DNA of 64,000 nt from Gammaproteobacteria bacterium (GTDB taxonomy: Bacteria; Pseudomonadota; Gammaproteobacteria; Pseudomonadales; Pseudohongiellaceae), in assembly GCA_041395725.1 (NCBI GenBank), contig JAWKZW010000001.1, forward strand, positions 1,922,001 to 1,986,000. The letters run 5' to 3'. How positions within the stretch are numbered: position 1 is the first letter of the stretch; the number at the start of each line of letters is the position of its first letter. The notes beneath the pieces were generated by a model. The model saw only the letters and a program-made list of their open reading frames with translations. It did not search any database and was not told where the DNA came from. The position numbers and the translations under genes were made by a program. This document shows positions 35,053 to 43,520 of this stretch, piece after piece.

Positions 35053-37008
35053 TTGAATGACATGGCAAAGAACTTGATTTTGTGGATGATTATCGCCGGC
35101 GTCCTGCTGATGGTTTTCAACAGCATAAATCAGGAAACCCGTGACGAATCCCTGAACTACTCAACCTTTATCAGGGAGGTGCGTTCCGGTCAGGTGGCCG
35201 CCGTGGACATAGCCGGTATCGAGATTGCCGGTATCCGTACCGACAACAGCCGCTTTCGAACCACCATGCCGATGATCGGTGATCCCCAGCTCATGGATGA
35301 TCTGTTTGAAAACGGAGTCGAAATCCGTGCCAGTGCCCCAGAGCAGCAAAGCATCTGGAGCCAGTTGCTAGTGGCCAGTTTCCCAATTCTGATCATAATC
35401 GCGCTGTTCTTCTTCTTCATGCGGCAGATGCAGGGTGGCGGGGCTGGAGGCAAGGGTGGTCCCATGTCATTCGGCAAGAGCAAGGCCAAACTGCTCGGTG
35501 AAGACCAGATCAAGGTAACCTTTGCCGATGTGGCTGGCGTCGACGAGGCCAAGGAAGATGTTCAGGAGCTGGTGGAGTTTCTGCGCGAACCGGACAAGTT
35601 TCAACGGCTCGGCGGGCGCATTCCCCGCGGCATACTTATGGTTGGCCAACCCGGTACCGGCAAGACGCTGCTGGCCAAGGCAATTGCCGGTGAAGCAAAA
35701 GTGCCGTTCTTTTCAATCTCCGGCTCCGATTTTGTGGAAATGTTTGTCGGCGTAGGCGCATCCCGCGTGCGCGATATGTTCGACCAGGCCAAGAAGGCGG
35801 CTCCCTGCATTATCTTCATCGATGAGATCGATGCCGTAGGCAGACATCGTGGTGCCGGGCTGGGTGGTGGCCATGATGAGCGCGAACAAACTCTGAACCA
35901 GCTACTGGTGGAGATGGACGGCTTCGAGGCCAATGACGGCATCATCGTGATCGCGGCCACTAACCGGCCCGACGTGCTGGATCCGGCTCTTTTGCGTCCC
36001 GGTCGCTTCGACCGCCAGGTGGTAGTTGGCTTGCCTGACATCCGTGGTCGTGAACAGATCCTCAAGGTTCACATGCGCAAGGTGCCCATCGACGACAATG
36101 TGAAAGCCAGCCTGATAGCCCGCGGCACGCCAGGTTTTTCCGGCGCTGATCTGGCCAACCTGGTAAACGAGGCAGCCCTGTTTGCCGCCCGCGGCAGCAG
36201 ACGCCTGGTAACCATGGAGGAATTCGAGAAAGCCAAGGACAAGATCATGATGGGCGCCGAGCGCAAGTCCATGGTCATGTCTGACAAGGAAAAACTGAAT
36301 ACTGCCTATCACGAAGCCGGGCATGCCATCGTCGGTCGCCTGGTCCCGGAACATGACCCTGTTTACAAGGTCAGTATCATTCCCCGCGGCAGGGCCCTGG
36401 GTGTCACCATGTTTCTGCCTGAAGAGGATCGCTACAGCATCAGTAAAACCCACCTTCTGAGTCAGATCTGCAGCCTCTATGGTGGACGGATCGCCGAGGA
36501 GATGACGCTTGGTAAGGAAGGTGTCACTACCGGGGCGTCCAATGATATTCAGCGTGCCACCGAACTGGCCAGAAACATGGTTACCAAGTGGGGGCTATCT
36601 GAAAAGATGGGTCCGTTGATGTACACAGAAAACGACGGCGAGGTGTTTCTGGGGCGATCCGCCGCTTCACCGACCAAGTCCGTCTCTGACGATACTGCCG
36701 AAGCAATCGATCACGAAGTACGCACAATTATCGATGAATGCTATACCAGGGCCCAGGAAATACTGGAATCCAACCGGGACAAGCTGGAATTGATGAAGGA
36801 TGCGTTGCTCGAATACGAGACTATCGACGCCGAGCAGATCAACGACATCATGGAAGGCAGCAGGCCAAGGCCGCCGGCAGACTGGTCGGATCAGGACCAG
36901 AATAATTCCGGCACCGGTACGTTGAGCAGGGACGGAGACAAGAAAGCCGAGGGCCCGCAAGACACCATAAAAGACACCAAGATCGGTGGTCCAGCCAGCG
37001 AACACTGA
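35053..37008 (+). CDS. ftsH: ATP-dependent zinc metalloprotease FtsH
   Basis: Membrane-bound AAA+ protease that degrades unstable membrane and cytosolic proteins such as LpxC and sigma-32. From the TTG at 35053 (GGAG eight bases upstream) it has 651 residues: two transmembrane helices (about 8-24 and 103-123) flanking a periplasmic domain, the AAA module with Walker A GQPGTGKT at 198-205, and the protease domain with HEAGH at 420-424. The second residue of Walker A is Gln where most FtsH proteins have Pro. An ATG at 35062 is an alternative start. folP follows immediately. Confidence 0.98.
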   Translation: MNDMAKNLILWMIIAGVLLMVFNSINQETRDESLNYSTFIREVRSGQVAAVDIAGIEIAGIRTDNSRFRTTMPMIGDPQLMDDLFENGVEIRASAPEQQSIWSQLLVASFPILIIIALFFFFMRQMQGGGAGGKGGPMSFGKSKAKLLGEDQIKVTFADVAGVDEAKEDVQELVEFLREPDKFQRLGGRIPRGILMVGQPGTGKTLLAKAIAGEAKVPFFSISGSDFVEMFVGVGASRVRDMFDQAKKAAPCIIFIDEIDAVGRHRGAGLGGGHDEREQTLNQLLVEMDGFEANDGIIVIAATNRPDVLDPALLRPGRFDRQVVVGLPDIRGREQILKVHMRKVPIDDNVKASLIARGTPGFSGADLANLVNEAALFAARGSRRLVTMEEFEKAKDKIMMGAERKSMVMSDKEKLNTAYHEAGHAIVGRLVPEHDPVYKVSIIPRGRALGVTMFLPEEDRYSISKTHLLSQICSLYGGRIAEEMTLGKEGVTTGASNDIQRATELARNMVTKWGLSEKMGPLMYTENDGEVFLGRSAASPTKSVSDDTAEAIDHEVRTIIDECYTRAQEILESNRDKLELMKDALLEYETIDAEQINDIMEGSRPRPPADWSDQDQNNSGTGTLSRDGDKKAEGPQDTIKDTKIGGPASEH

Positions 37009-37024
37009 TGGGTCGGCACCAGCC

Positions 37025-37888
37025 GTGAGTCAGCAATTAAATCTCGGGGGTAGGCAAGTGGACTTGTCTACCCCTGTTGTTATGGGGGTAATAAACGTGA
37101 CCCCCGACTCCTTTTCCGATGGCGCCACCCTTGGGACCCCTGAGGCTGACCGCTTCAAGGTTGCCGTGGATCGGGCTCTGGCCCGCGCCGAAGCCATGGT
37201 TGGCGCCGGTGCCAGAATCATTGATGTGGGAGGCGAATCAACACGACCAGGTGCTGCTCCGGTTTCCACGGAAGAAGAACTGCAAAGGGTGATGCCTGTC
37301 ATTGAAGCTGTTCGCAGTAACCTTGATACTGCCATTTCTATTGATACCAGTTCGCCAGTGGTGATGCGTGAAGCCTGTCGTCTTGGGGCCGATATGGTCA
37401 ATGATGTACGTGCACTGCAGCGGGACGGGGCACTGGCAGCGGTTTTGTCCAGCGCAGCGGCAGCCTGTCTCATGCACAGCCGAGGAGAACCAGGCACCAT
37501 GCAGCAGGCTATTCACTACACCGACGTGGTGGAGGAAATCCTGGCATTTCTCAAGGATCGGGTGACGCAAACGATAAGCGCAGGTATTCCCAGAGAAAAG
37601 CTGGTGATCGATCCAGGCTTTGGTTTCGGCAAGACCGTGGCGCATAACTTCACCCTGCTGCGCGAACTGCATCGTTTCAGCGAACTGGAACTTCCGATAC
37701 TGGTGGGTATTTCACGCAAGTCCATGATTGGTAATGTCACCGGCAAGCCGGCGGATCAGCGCCTGGCTGGTACGCTGGCGGCAACAAGCTGGGCGCTGAC
37801 GAAAGGGGCGAAGATTATCCGTACCCACGACGTTGTCGAGACAATGGACATAATTAAAATACACTGTGCAATTACAGGTACAAGGTAA
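37025..37888 (+). CDS. folP: Dihydropteroate synthase
   Basis: Condenses the pterin pyrophosphate made by FolK with p-aminobenzoate; the sulfonamide target. The TIM-barrel protein shows VMGVINVTPDSFSDG near the N-terminus, the IIDVGGESTRPGA loop, the PGFGFGKT segment and the terminal GAKIIRTHDV motif. The GTG at 37025 gives 287 residues, near the E. coli length; a GTG at 36986 overlapping ftsH would add 13 residues. ftsH-folP-glmM is the standard order. Confidence 0.97.
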   Translation: MSQQLNLGGRQVDLSTPVVMGVINVTPDSFSDGATLGTPEADRFKVAVDRALARAEAMVGAGARIIDVGGESTRPGAAPVSTEEELQRVMPVIEAVRSNLDTAISIDTSSPVVMREACRLGADMVNDVRALQRDGALAAVLSSAAAACLMHSRGEPGTMQQAIHYTDVVEEILAFLKDRVTQTISAGIPREKLVIDPGFGFGKTVAHNFTLLRELHRFSELELPILVGISRKSMIGNVTGKPADQRLAGTLAATSWALTKGAKIIRTHDVVETMDIIKIHCAITGTR

Positions 37889-37903
37889 GCTGGAGAAGTG
37901 GTT

Positions 37904-39259
37904 ATGGGGGAGAGCAGGAAAAAAAGGTATTTCGGAACAGATGGTATCCGAGGTACCGTTGGTCAGGCGCCCATTACGCCGGATTTCATGTTGAAGCTGG
38001 GCTGGGCGGCCGGCAAGGTGTTCGCCGGCAAGGGCAATGGTCGCAACAAGATATTGATCGGCAAGGATACCCGCATTTCGGGTTATATGTTTGAAGCCGC
38101 GCTTGAAGCAGGCGTTACCGCAGCGGGTGTGGATATCTACATGCTGGGTCCCATGCCGACACCCGCTATAGCCTATTTGACCCGCACTTTGCGCGCTCAG
38201 GCCGGTATCGTGATCAGCGCCTCTCATAATCCTTTCGAAGACAATGGCATAAAATTTTTCTCGGGCCGTGGCACCAAGCTGGAGGATGAGTTCGAATGGG
38301 CCATTGAGGAACAGCTGACGAAGGACGTGACAACGGTAGCGTCGAGTCTGCTGGGTAAGGCAACCAGGGTGAATGACGCCGCTGGACGTTATATAGAATT
38401 CTGTAAAAGCACGGTCAGTTCCAGTCTTAAATTCAATGGCCTGAAGGTTGTGCTGGATTGTTCCAATGGTTCCACGTACCACATTGCCCCGGCAGTCTTT
38501 GAGGAGCTTGGCGCCAAGGTCAAGGCTATCGGAGTGTCACCCGATGGCCTCAATATAAATCATCAGTGTGGATCCACCGCGCCAGAAAATCTGCAGCGCA
38601 CCGTTGTTGAAACGCAGGCTGACGTGGGTATTGCGTTCGATGGGGATGGGGACCGGGTGATCATGGTGGATCACACCGGGGCGCTGGTGGATGGTGATGA
38701 AATTCTCTATGTCATTGCCCGTGACAGGCAGCGGCGCAACATCGATTTCGGCGGTGTGGTGGGTACCAAGATGACGAACCTGGGGCTGGAGCTGGTGCTG
38801 CGGGAAATGCAGATACCATTTACCCGCACTGATGTGGGAGACCGCTATGTGCTCGCTGAAATGCTGGCCCGCAATTGGGATCTTGGGGGTGAATCTTCGG
38901 GGCATATCATCTGCCAGGATATCAATACCACCGGCGACGGCATCGTTTCGGCGCTACAGGCCATGGAGGCACTGGTTCACTGCGAGCAGCCCCTGGCCGA
39001 GGTGAAGCGTGAAATGCGCAAAATGCCCCAGTCAATGATCAATGTCCGCCTGCCCAGCAAGCAGGATATTTCCGCTAACGAAGTGGTTCTTGCCGCGGTG
39101 GCGGAAGTGGAAAACACCCTGGGTGGCAGCGGCAGGGTTCTGCTGCGCCCCTCGGGCACTGAACCGGTGATCAGGGTGATGGTTGAAGGTGAGGACAGTG
39201 CCGTAGTGGACAGACTGGCCCGCGAACTGTCCGAACTGGTAGCCGCCGTAGTCGTCTGA
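37904..39259 (+). CDS. glmM: Phosphoglucosamine mutase
   Basis: Interconverts glucosamine-6-phosphate and glucosamine-1-phosphate for UDP-GlcNAc, peptidoglycan and LPS. The ATG at 37904 with GGAG nine bases upstream gives 451 residues. The active-site phosphoserine loop ISASHNP places Ser at residue 107, the metal loop reads FDGDGDR, and the phosphate-binding loop LRPSGTEPVIRVMVEGED is near the C-terminus. A GTG two codons earlier is possible. It follows folP by 15 bp. Confidence 0.98.
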   Translation: MGESRKKRYFGTDGIRGTVGQAPITPDFMLKLGWAAGKVFAGKGNGRNKILIGKDTRISGYMFEAALEAGVTAAGVDIYMLGPMPTPAIAYLTRTLRAQAGIVISASHNPFEDNGIKFFSGRGTKLEDEFEWAIEEQLTKDVTTVASSLLGKATRVNDAAGRYIEFCKSTVSSSLKFNGLKVVLDCSNGSTYHIAPAVFEELGAKVKAIGVSPDGLNINHQCGSTAPENLQRTVVETQADVGIAFDGDGDRVIMVDHTGALVDGDEILYVIARDRQRRNIDFGGVVGTKMTNLGLELVLREMQIPFTRTDVGDRYVLAEMLARNWDLGGESSGHIICQDINTTGDGIVSALQAMEALVHCEQPLAEVKREMRKMPQSMINVRLPSKQDISANEVVLAAVAEVENTLGGSGRVLLRPSGTEPVIRVMVEGEDSAVVDRLARELSELVAAVVV

Positions 39260-39367
39260 TCTGTGGAAGGGAGTGTCCGGGTCCGCCTTCAGGCCGATCC
39301 AGCCTGCCCGGAATCATGGTGCCGGCAGGAAATCCGTCTTACACTTCTACAGGCTGCTCGTTGGAAG

Positions 39368-39396
39368 TTGCTTTAACCGGGCAGGTTGGGTAGTAT
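39368..39396 (+). promoter_or_regulatory. Candidate promoter of tpiA-secG
   Basis: TTGCTT (39368-39373) and TAGTAT (39391-39396) are 17 bases apart in the 208-bp gap between glmM and tpiA. The start of tpiA is 72 bp downstream of the -10 box. Confidence 0.5.
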
Positions 39397-39467
39397 TGGC
39401 GCCCATTTTTTGCGGGTTGTAGAAACCCTGCAGGGCCACCGATAGTCAAGCAGCGGGATTAACTATC

Positions 39468-40220
39468 ATGCGACGGAAGCTGGTAGCCGGGAACTGGAAA
39501 ATGCACGGTTCCAGGCGCTTTGTCGAGAACACGCTGAAGGCCGTTATCGAGGCAACCAGTGGTCTGGGAAATGTTGACAAGGCTTTGTGCCCGGCCCTGG
39601 TTCACCTGCCTTTGGCCGGGTCAGTGCTGAGTGGCAGTGATATCAGCCTGGGTGCCCAGAACGTTCATTATGAGAGCGAGGGGGCGTTCACCGGCGAAGT
39701 GTCGGTCCCCATGCTGGCGGAATTCGGGGTGCAGCTTGTGATCGTCGGTCATTCGGAAAGGCGTCAGCTGTTCGCGGAAACTGACGCGACCGTGGCAAAG
39801 AAATTTATAGCGGTTCAGGCCGGTGGTATGGTGCCTGTCCTGTGTCTGGGCGAGTCACTGCAACAGCGTGAACAGGGCGTGACGCAGGAAGTGATACTGA
39901 GCCAGCTTGACAGGGTGGTTGAGGCGGCGGGCATCAAGGCTTTTACCAGTGCGGTAATTGCCTACGAGCCAATCTGGGCGATCGGTACCGGCAAGACTGC
40001 CACACCCGTACAGGCCCAGGATGTCCATGCCAGTATCAGACGGCACCTGGCGGGCCTTGACCAGGAAGTGGCGTCAGACTGTCGGATCGTCTACGGCGGC
40101 AGCGTGAATGCTGCTAACGCGGCGGAACTGTTTGCCCAACCTGATATCGATGGCGGTCTGGTTGGCGGGGCGTCCTTGAAAGCCGCTGATTTCGCCTCAA
40201 TTTGTAATAGTGCGAGTTAA
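39468..40220 (+). CDS. tpiA: Triosephosphate isomerase
   Basis: Glycolytic isomerase of DHAP and glyceraldehyde-3-phosphate. The 250-residue TIM barrel has the substrate lysine in NWKMHG (about residue 11), the catalytic histidine in VGHSERR, the catalytic glutamate in AYEPIWAIGTGKTA (about 160-173), and the phosphate loop GGSVNAANA. secG follows 5 bp downstream; this pairing with the tRNA-Leu gene is conserved in gammaproteobacteria. Confidence 0.98.
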   Translation: MRRKLVAGNWKMHGSRRFVENTLKAVIEATSGLGNVDKALCPALVHLPLAGSVLSGSDISLGAQNVHYESEGAFTGEVSVPMLAEFGVQLVIVGHSERRQLFAETDATVAKKFIAVQAGGMVPVLCLGESLQQREQGVTQEVILSQLDRVVEAAGIKAFTSAVIAYEPIWAIGTGKTATPVQAQDVHASIRRHLAGLDQEVASDCRIVYGGSVNAANAAELFAQPDIDGGLVGGASLKAADFASICNSAS

Positions 40221-40225
40221 AGAAG

Positions 40226-40618
40226 ATGCAATCTCTAATAGTCATAGTTCATATCGTAGTTGCCGTATCCATCATCGGGCTGGTACTGCTGCAACAGGGT
40301 AAAGGTGCGGATGCCGGAGCCTCGTTCGGTTCCGGGTCCTCCCAGACTGTGTTTGGCGCGTCGGGTTCAGGGAATTTTCTGACCAGGGCCACCACTATTG
40401 CGGCGACATTGTTTTTTATCACCAGCCTCTCGCTGGCTATTTTTGCGCGTGAGAATGCTGGGTTGAGCAGCACCGCCGGGTTGCCGGTTGTCAATGAGGA
40501 GTTACTGGAGCAGGCTGTTCCCGGGCCTTCTGATGTGTCTCAGCTTGACAGTGTGGGTGGCGCAGTAGAGCAGCCACAGTCCGGTGGCGACGTGCCTGCG
40601 GTCCCGCCGGCCAATTGA
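40226..40618 (+). CDS. secG: Protein translocase subunit SecG
   Basis: Small subunit of the SecYEG inner-membrane channel. The 130-residue protein has two transmembrane helices (about 3-22 and 52-72) joined by the conserved cytoplasmic loop GKGADAGASFGSGSSQTVFG, then a Pro/Gly/Gln-rich tail. It is 5 bp after tpiA and 36 bp before tRNA-Leu. Confidence 0.97.
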   Translation: MQSLIVIVHIVVAVSIIGLVLLQQGKGADAGASFGSGSSQTVFGASGSGNFLTRATTIAATLFFITSLSLAIFARENAGLSSTAGLPVVNEELLEQAVPGPSDVSQLDSVGGAVEQPQSGGDVPAVPPAN

Positions 40619-40654
40619 GCGTTGGTTGAAACAGAGTTGGAAATGGTAAAAATT

Positions 40655-40740
40655 GCCGAAGTGGTGGAATTGGTAGACACGCTATCTTGAGGGGGTAGTG
40701 ACCTACGGTCGTGCCGGTTCAAGTCCGGCCTTCGGCACCA
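40655..40740 (+). tRNA. tRNA-Leu (anticodon GAG)
   Basis: Acceptor stem GCCGAAG/CTTCGGC, anticodon loop TTGAGGG with GAG, a long class II variable arm, T loop GGTTCAAGTCC and an encoded CCA end. It closely resembles E. coli leuU, including its place after secG. 86 nt. Confidence 0.97.
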
Positions 40741-40784
40741 ACCATGTATCACCTGCCATGGCAGGTTGTTAACGCCCATTAAGC

Positions 40785-40814
40785 TTGACTATTGGGCTCC
40801 TACTTCTTTATAAT
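40785..40814 (+). promoter_or_regulatory. Strong sigma-70 promoter upstream of tRNA-fMet
   Basis: TTGACT (40785-40790) and a perfect TATAAT (40809-40814) are 18 bases apart. Transcription should begin near 40820 and run through the initiator tRNA gene. Confidence 0.8.
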
Positions 40815-40818
40815 CTCG

Positions 40819-40883
40819 CACCCCGCTGAAGACAGAATGGCGCTTGGTTAAGTAGCTGAGGGTTCCTGGTCTTCGGAGGGGTG
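40819..40883 (+). other. 5'-terminal long hairpin of the tRNA-fMet transcript
   Basis: The 15 bases 40819-40833 pair with 40869-40883 with one mismatch and one G-T pair, enclosing about 35 bases. The left arm coincides with the predicted transcription start. A second small hairpin (TTCCGG/CCGGAA, 40901-40918) follows before the tRNA. It may protect the 5' end or guide processing. Confidence 0.6.
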
Positions 40884-40929
40884 TCAAAGCCAGAACAGTT
40901 TTCCGGTCAAGGCCGGAAACAAGATTAGT

Positions 40930-41213
<284 letters not shown>

Positions 41214-41315
41214 AATGAAACCAGAAGTGGCGGGAATGCCCGGTAGACGGGCGCGACTTAAGTACCTGCTGTCTGGTTTTGTGACTCTGCGACCAGAGTG
41301 GCCCGGCGCAGAGGT

Positions 41316-41340
41316 AAAAAGCCCCGGATCGGGGCTTTTT
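41316..41340 (+). terminator. Terminator of the tRNA-fMet transcript
   Basis: AAAAAGCCCCG and CGGGGCTTTTT form a perfect stem around a GAT loop with T runs on both strands, so it can act bidirectionally. Confidence 0.92.
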
Positions 41341-41430
41341 ATTAGGAGCGACTGTGGTCAAGCTGATGTTGTGTCACTCCTGAGACCGAAGTGCATGACA
41401 GGCTTCTGTGGACATAAGTTTCTTAAGGAG

Positions 41431-41451
41431 TGGGCCATTGGCCCATTTTTT
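41431..41451 (+). terminator. Terminator in the rimP leader (possible attenuator)
   Basis: TGGGCC and GGCCCA pair around ATT and are followed by six T residues, ending 30 bp before the rimP start. An upstream CACTCCT (41375-41381) is perfectly complementary to AGGAGTG (41426-41432), which overlaps the left arm, so an alternative fold exists. Leader terminators before rimP are known from enterobacteria. Confidence 0.75.
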
Positions 41452-41480
41452 GTTTCCGCGGGCTGAAAAGTTGAGAACCG

Positions 41481-41930
41481 GTGAAGAGAAGCGAACGACA
41501 AATAGCTGACCTGCTGGAACCGACAATCACTGCCCTGGGGCTGGAATTGTGGGGTGTCGAGCATATTTCCCAGGGCCGCCACAGTGTGCTGAGAATTTAT
41601 ATCGATAATCCGGATGGCATCTCCATAGAGGATTGCGAACGGGTAAGCCGGCAGGTGAGTGCTGTTCTGGATGTTGAGGATCCTATTGCCGGGGAATACA
41701 ACCTGGAGGTGTCGTCCCCAGGTGCAGACCGGAGACTGTTTTCGCTGGAACAGTTCAATCTGTACGTCGGCAACGAGGTCAGTGTCAGATTACGGACCCC
41801 GATAGAGGGGAGACGGAAGTTACAAGGGCGTATTTCCGAGGTGACAGAGAATACTGTCTGCCTGGAAGTCGATAGTGTTATCTACCAGTGTCCGTTTGAA
41901 GCAGTCGAGAAGGCAAATCTGGTCTTCTGA
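41481..41930 (+). CDS. rimP: Ribosome maturation factor RimP
   Basis: 30S assembly factor. The 149-residue protein has an N-terminal alpha/beta domain with GLELWGVEH and IDNPDGISIEDC, the conserved LEVSSPGADRRLF segment (usually SSPGLDRPL), and an SH3-like C-terminal domain. GTG start at 41481. It opens the rimP-nusA-infB-rbfA-truB-rpsO-pnp block; nusA follows after 62 bp. Confidence 0.96.
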   Translation: MKRSERQIADLLEPTITALGLELWGVEHISQGRHSVLRIYIDNPDGISIEDCERVSRQVSAVLDVEDPIAGEYNLEVSSPGADRRLFSLEQFNLYVGNEVSVRLRTPIEGRRKLQGRISEVTENTVCLEVDSVIYQCPFEAVEKANLVF

Positions 41931-41992
41931 TGCATTTCATGTTCGTTGGCATTGGGCGCGGGCATGGAGAAGTAAGTTAGGGTGAAACCGTT

Positions 41993-43480
41993 ATGATGAG
42001 TAAAGAGATTTTAATGGTTGCGGACGCTGTCTCGAACGAGAAAGGTGTGTCCCGTGACGTTATCTTTGAAGCGATCGAATCCGCCTTGGCTACGGCAACG
42101 AAAAAGCTGCATGGCAACGATGAAATCGATTGTCGCGTCTGTGTTGATAAGAAAACTGGCGAATATGAAACTTTCCGGGTCTGGACGGTAGTCGATGACG
42201 AAGAATACGAAGACCCGGCCACCCAGTTGACTCTGGAGCAGGCCACTGAAAAGGATCCTGCCCTGGAAATTGGTGGCGCCTGGGAGGAATCCATCGCAAA
42301 TGTGGAGTTTGGCCGCATTGCCGCACAGACCGCCAAACAGGTGATTGTGCAGAAGGTGCGCGAAGCAGAGCGAGAGCTGGTCATATCGGAGTACAAAGAC
42401 CGGGTTGGCGAGCTGGTTTCAGGATCGGTAAAAAAGGTGACCAGAGACAGCGTCATCGTCGATCTCGGAAACAATGCGGAAGGCCTGTTACCGCGTGATC
42501 AGATGATTCCGCGGGAAACTTTCCGCACCGGCGATCGGGTAAGAGCGCTGCTGATGGAAGTACGGTCGGAACAGCGCGGTCCGCAGCTGATCCTGAGCAG
42601 AACATCGCCCAACATGCTGATCGAGCTGTTCAAGATCGAAGTGCCAGAGATCTCTGAGGAAGTCATAGAGATCCGCGCCGCCGCCAGAGACCCGGGATCC
42701 CGCGCCAAGATTGTAGTGAGTACTAATGACGGACGTATCGACCCGGTCGGTGCCTGCGTCGGCATGCGGGGTTCGCGGGTGCAGGTAGTCTCCAACGAAC
42801 TGGCCAACGAGCGAATCGATATAATCCTGTGGGATGACAACCCGGCCCAGCTGGTCATCAATTCCATGGCACCGGCTGAAGTGGCCTCCATTGTCGTCGA
42901 TGAAGACAGCCACACTATGGATGTTGCCGTGGCGGAAGATAATCTGGCCCAGGCCATTGGCAGGAACGGCCAGAACGTAAGGCTTTCCAGTGAGCTGACC
43001 GGCTGGACCATCAACGTCATGAGTGAGGAAGATGCGGCGGCCAAGCTGCAGCTGGAAGCCAGCAACTATATCGGGATGTTCCAGGACAAACTGGAAGTGG
43101 ACGAGGATGTTGCCGAAGTGTTGGTGCAGGAAGGGTTTACTTCTCTGGAAGAAATCGCTTACGTACCACTTGATGAAATTCTGGCAATTGAAGGGTTTGA
43201 TGAAGAGATTGCCAACGAATTGAGAAACCGGGCCAAGGATGCACTTCTGACCCAGGCTATTGCTTCGGAAGAGAATATTTCCAGTGCCAACATTGCCGAT
43301 GACCTGCTCAATATGGAAGGCATGGATGATCAACTGGCGCTGGCTCTGTCCGAGATGGAGATCCTCACCATGGAGGATCTCGCTGAACAATCGGTTGATG
43401 AACTGATGGTAATTGAAGGCATGGACGAAGAGCGAGCAGGCAAACTGATCATGACTGCGAGAGCCCCGTGGTTTGAATGA
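41993..43480 (+). CDS. nusA: Transcription termination/antitermination protein NusA
   Basis: RNA polymerase-associated factor controlling pausing, termination and antitermination. It is 495 residues, the same as E. coli, with the N-terminal polymerase-binding domain (1 to about 130), an S1 domain (about 135-200, starting VSGSVKKVTRD), KH1 and KH2 (about 230-345, with GxxG-type VGMRGSRVQ and IGRNGQNVRL), and two acidic AR repeats (about 365-490). ATG at 41993, with a second ATG adjacent. 34 bp before the infB frame. Confidence 0.98.
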   Translation: MMSKEILMVADAVSNEKGVSRDVIFEAIESALATATKKLHGNDEIDCRVCVDKKTGEYETFRVWTVVDDEEYEDPATQLTLEQATEKDPALEIGGAWEESIANVEFGRIAAQTAKQVIVQKVREAERELVISEYKDRVGELVSGSVKKVTRDSVIVDLGNNAEGLLPRDQMIPRETFRTGDRVRALLMEVRSEQRGPQLILSRTSPNMLIELFKIEVPEISEEVIEIRAAARDPGSRAKIVVSTNDGRIDPVGACVGMRGSRVQVVSNELANERIDIILWDDNPAQLVINSMAPAEVASIVVDEDSHTMDVAVAEDNLAQAIGRNGQNVRLSSELTGWTINVMSEEDAAAKLQLEASNYIGMFQDKLEVDEDVAEVLVQEGFTSLEEIAYVPLDEILAIEGFDEEIANELRNRAKDALLTQAIASEENISSANIADDLLNMEGMDDQLALALSEMEILTMEDLAEQSVDELMVIEGMDEERAGKLIMTARAPWFE

Positions 43481-43520
43481 TCGTTTGAGCCGCGAGGAAA
43501 GATTTTAAGGGGTATTGTCA

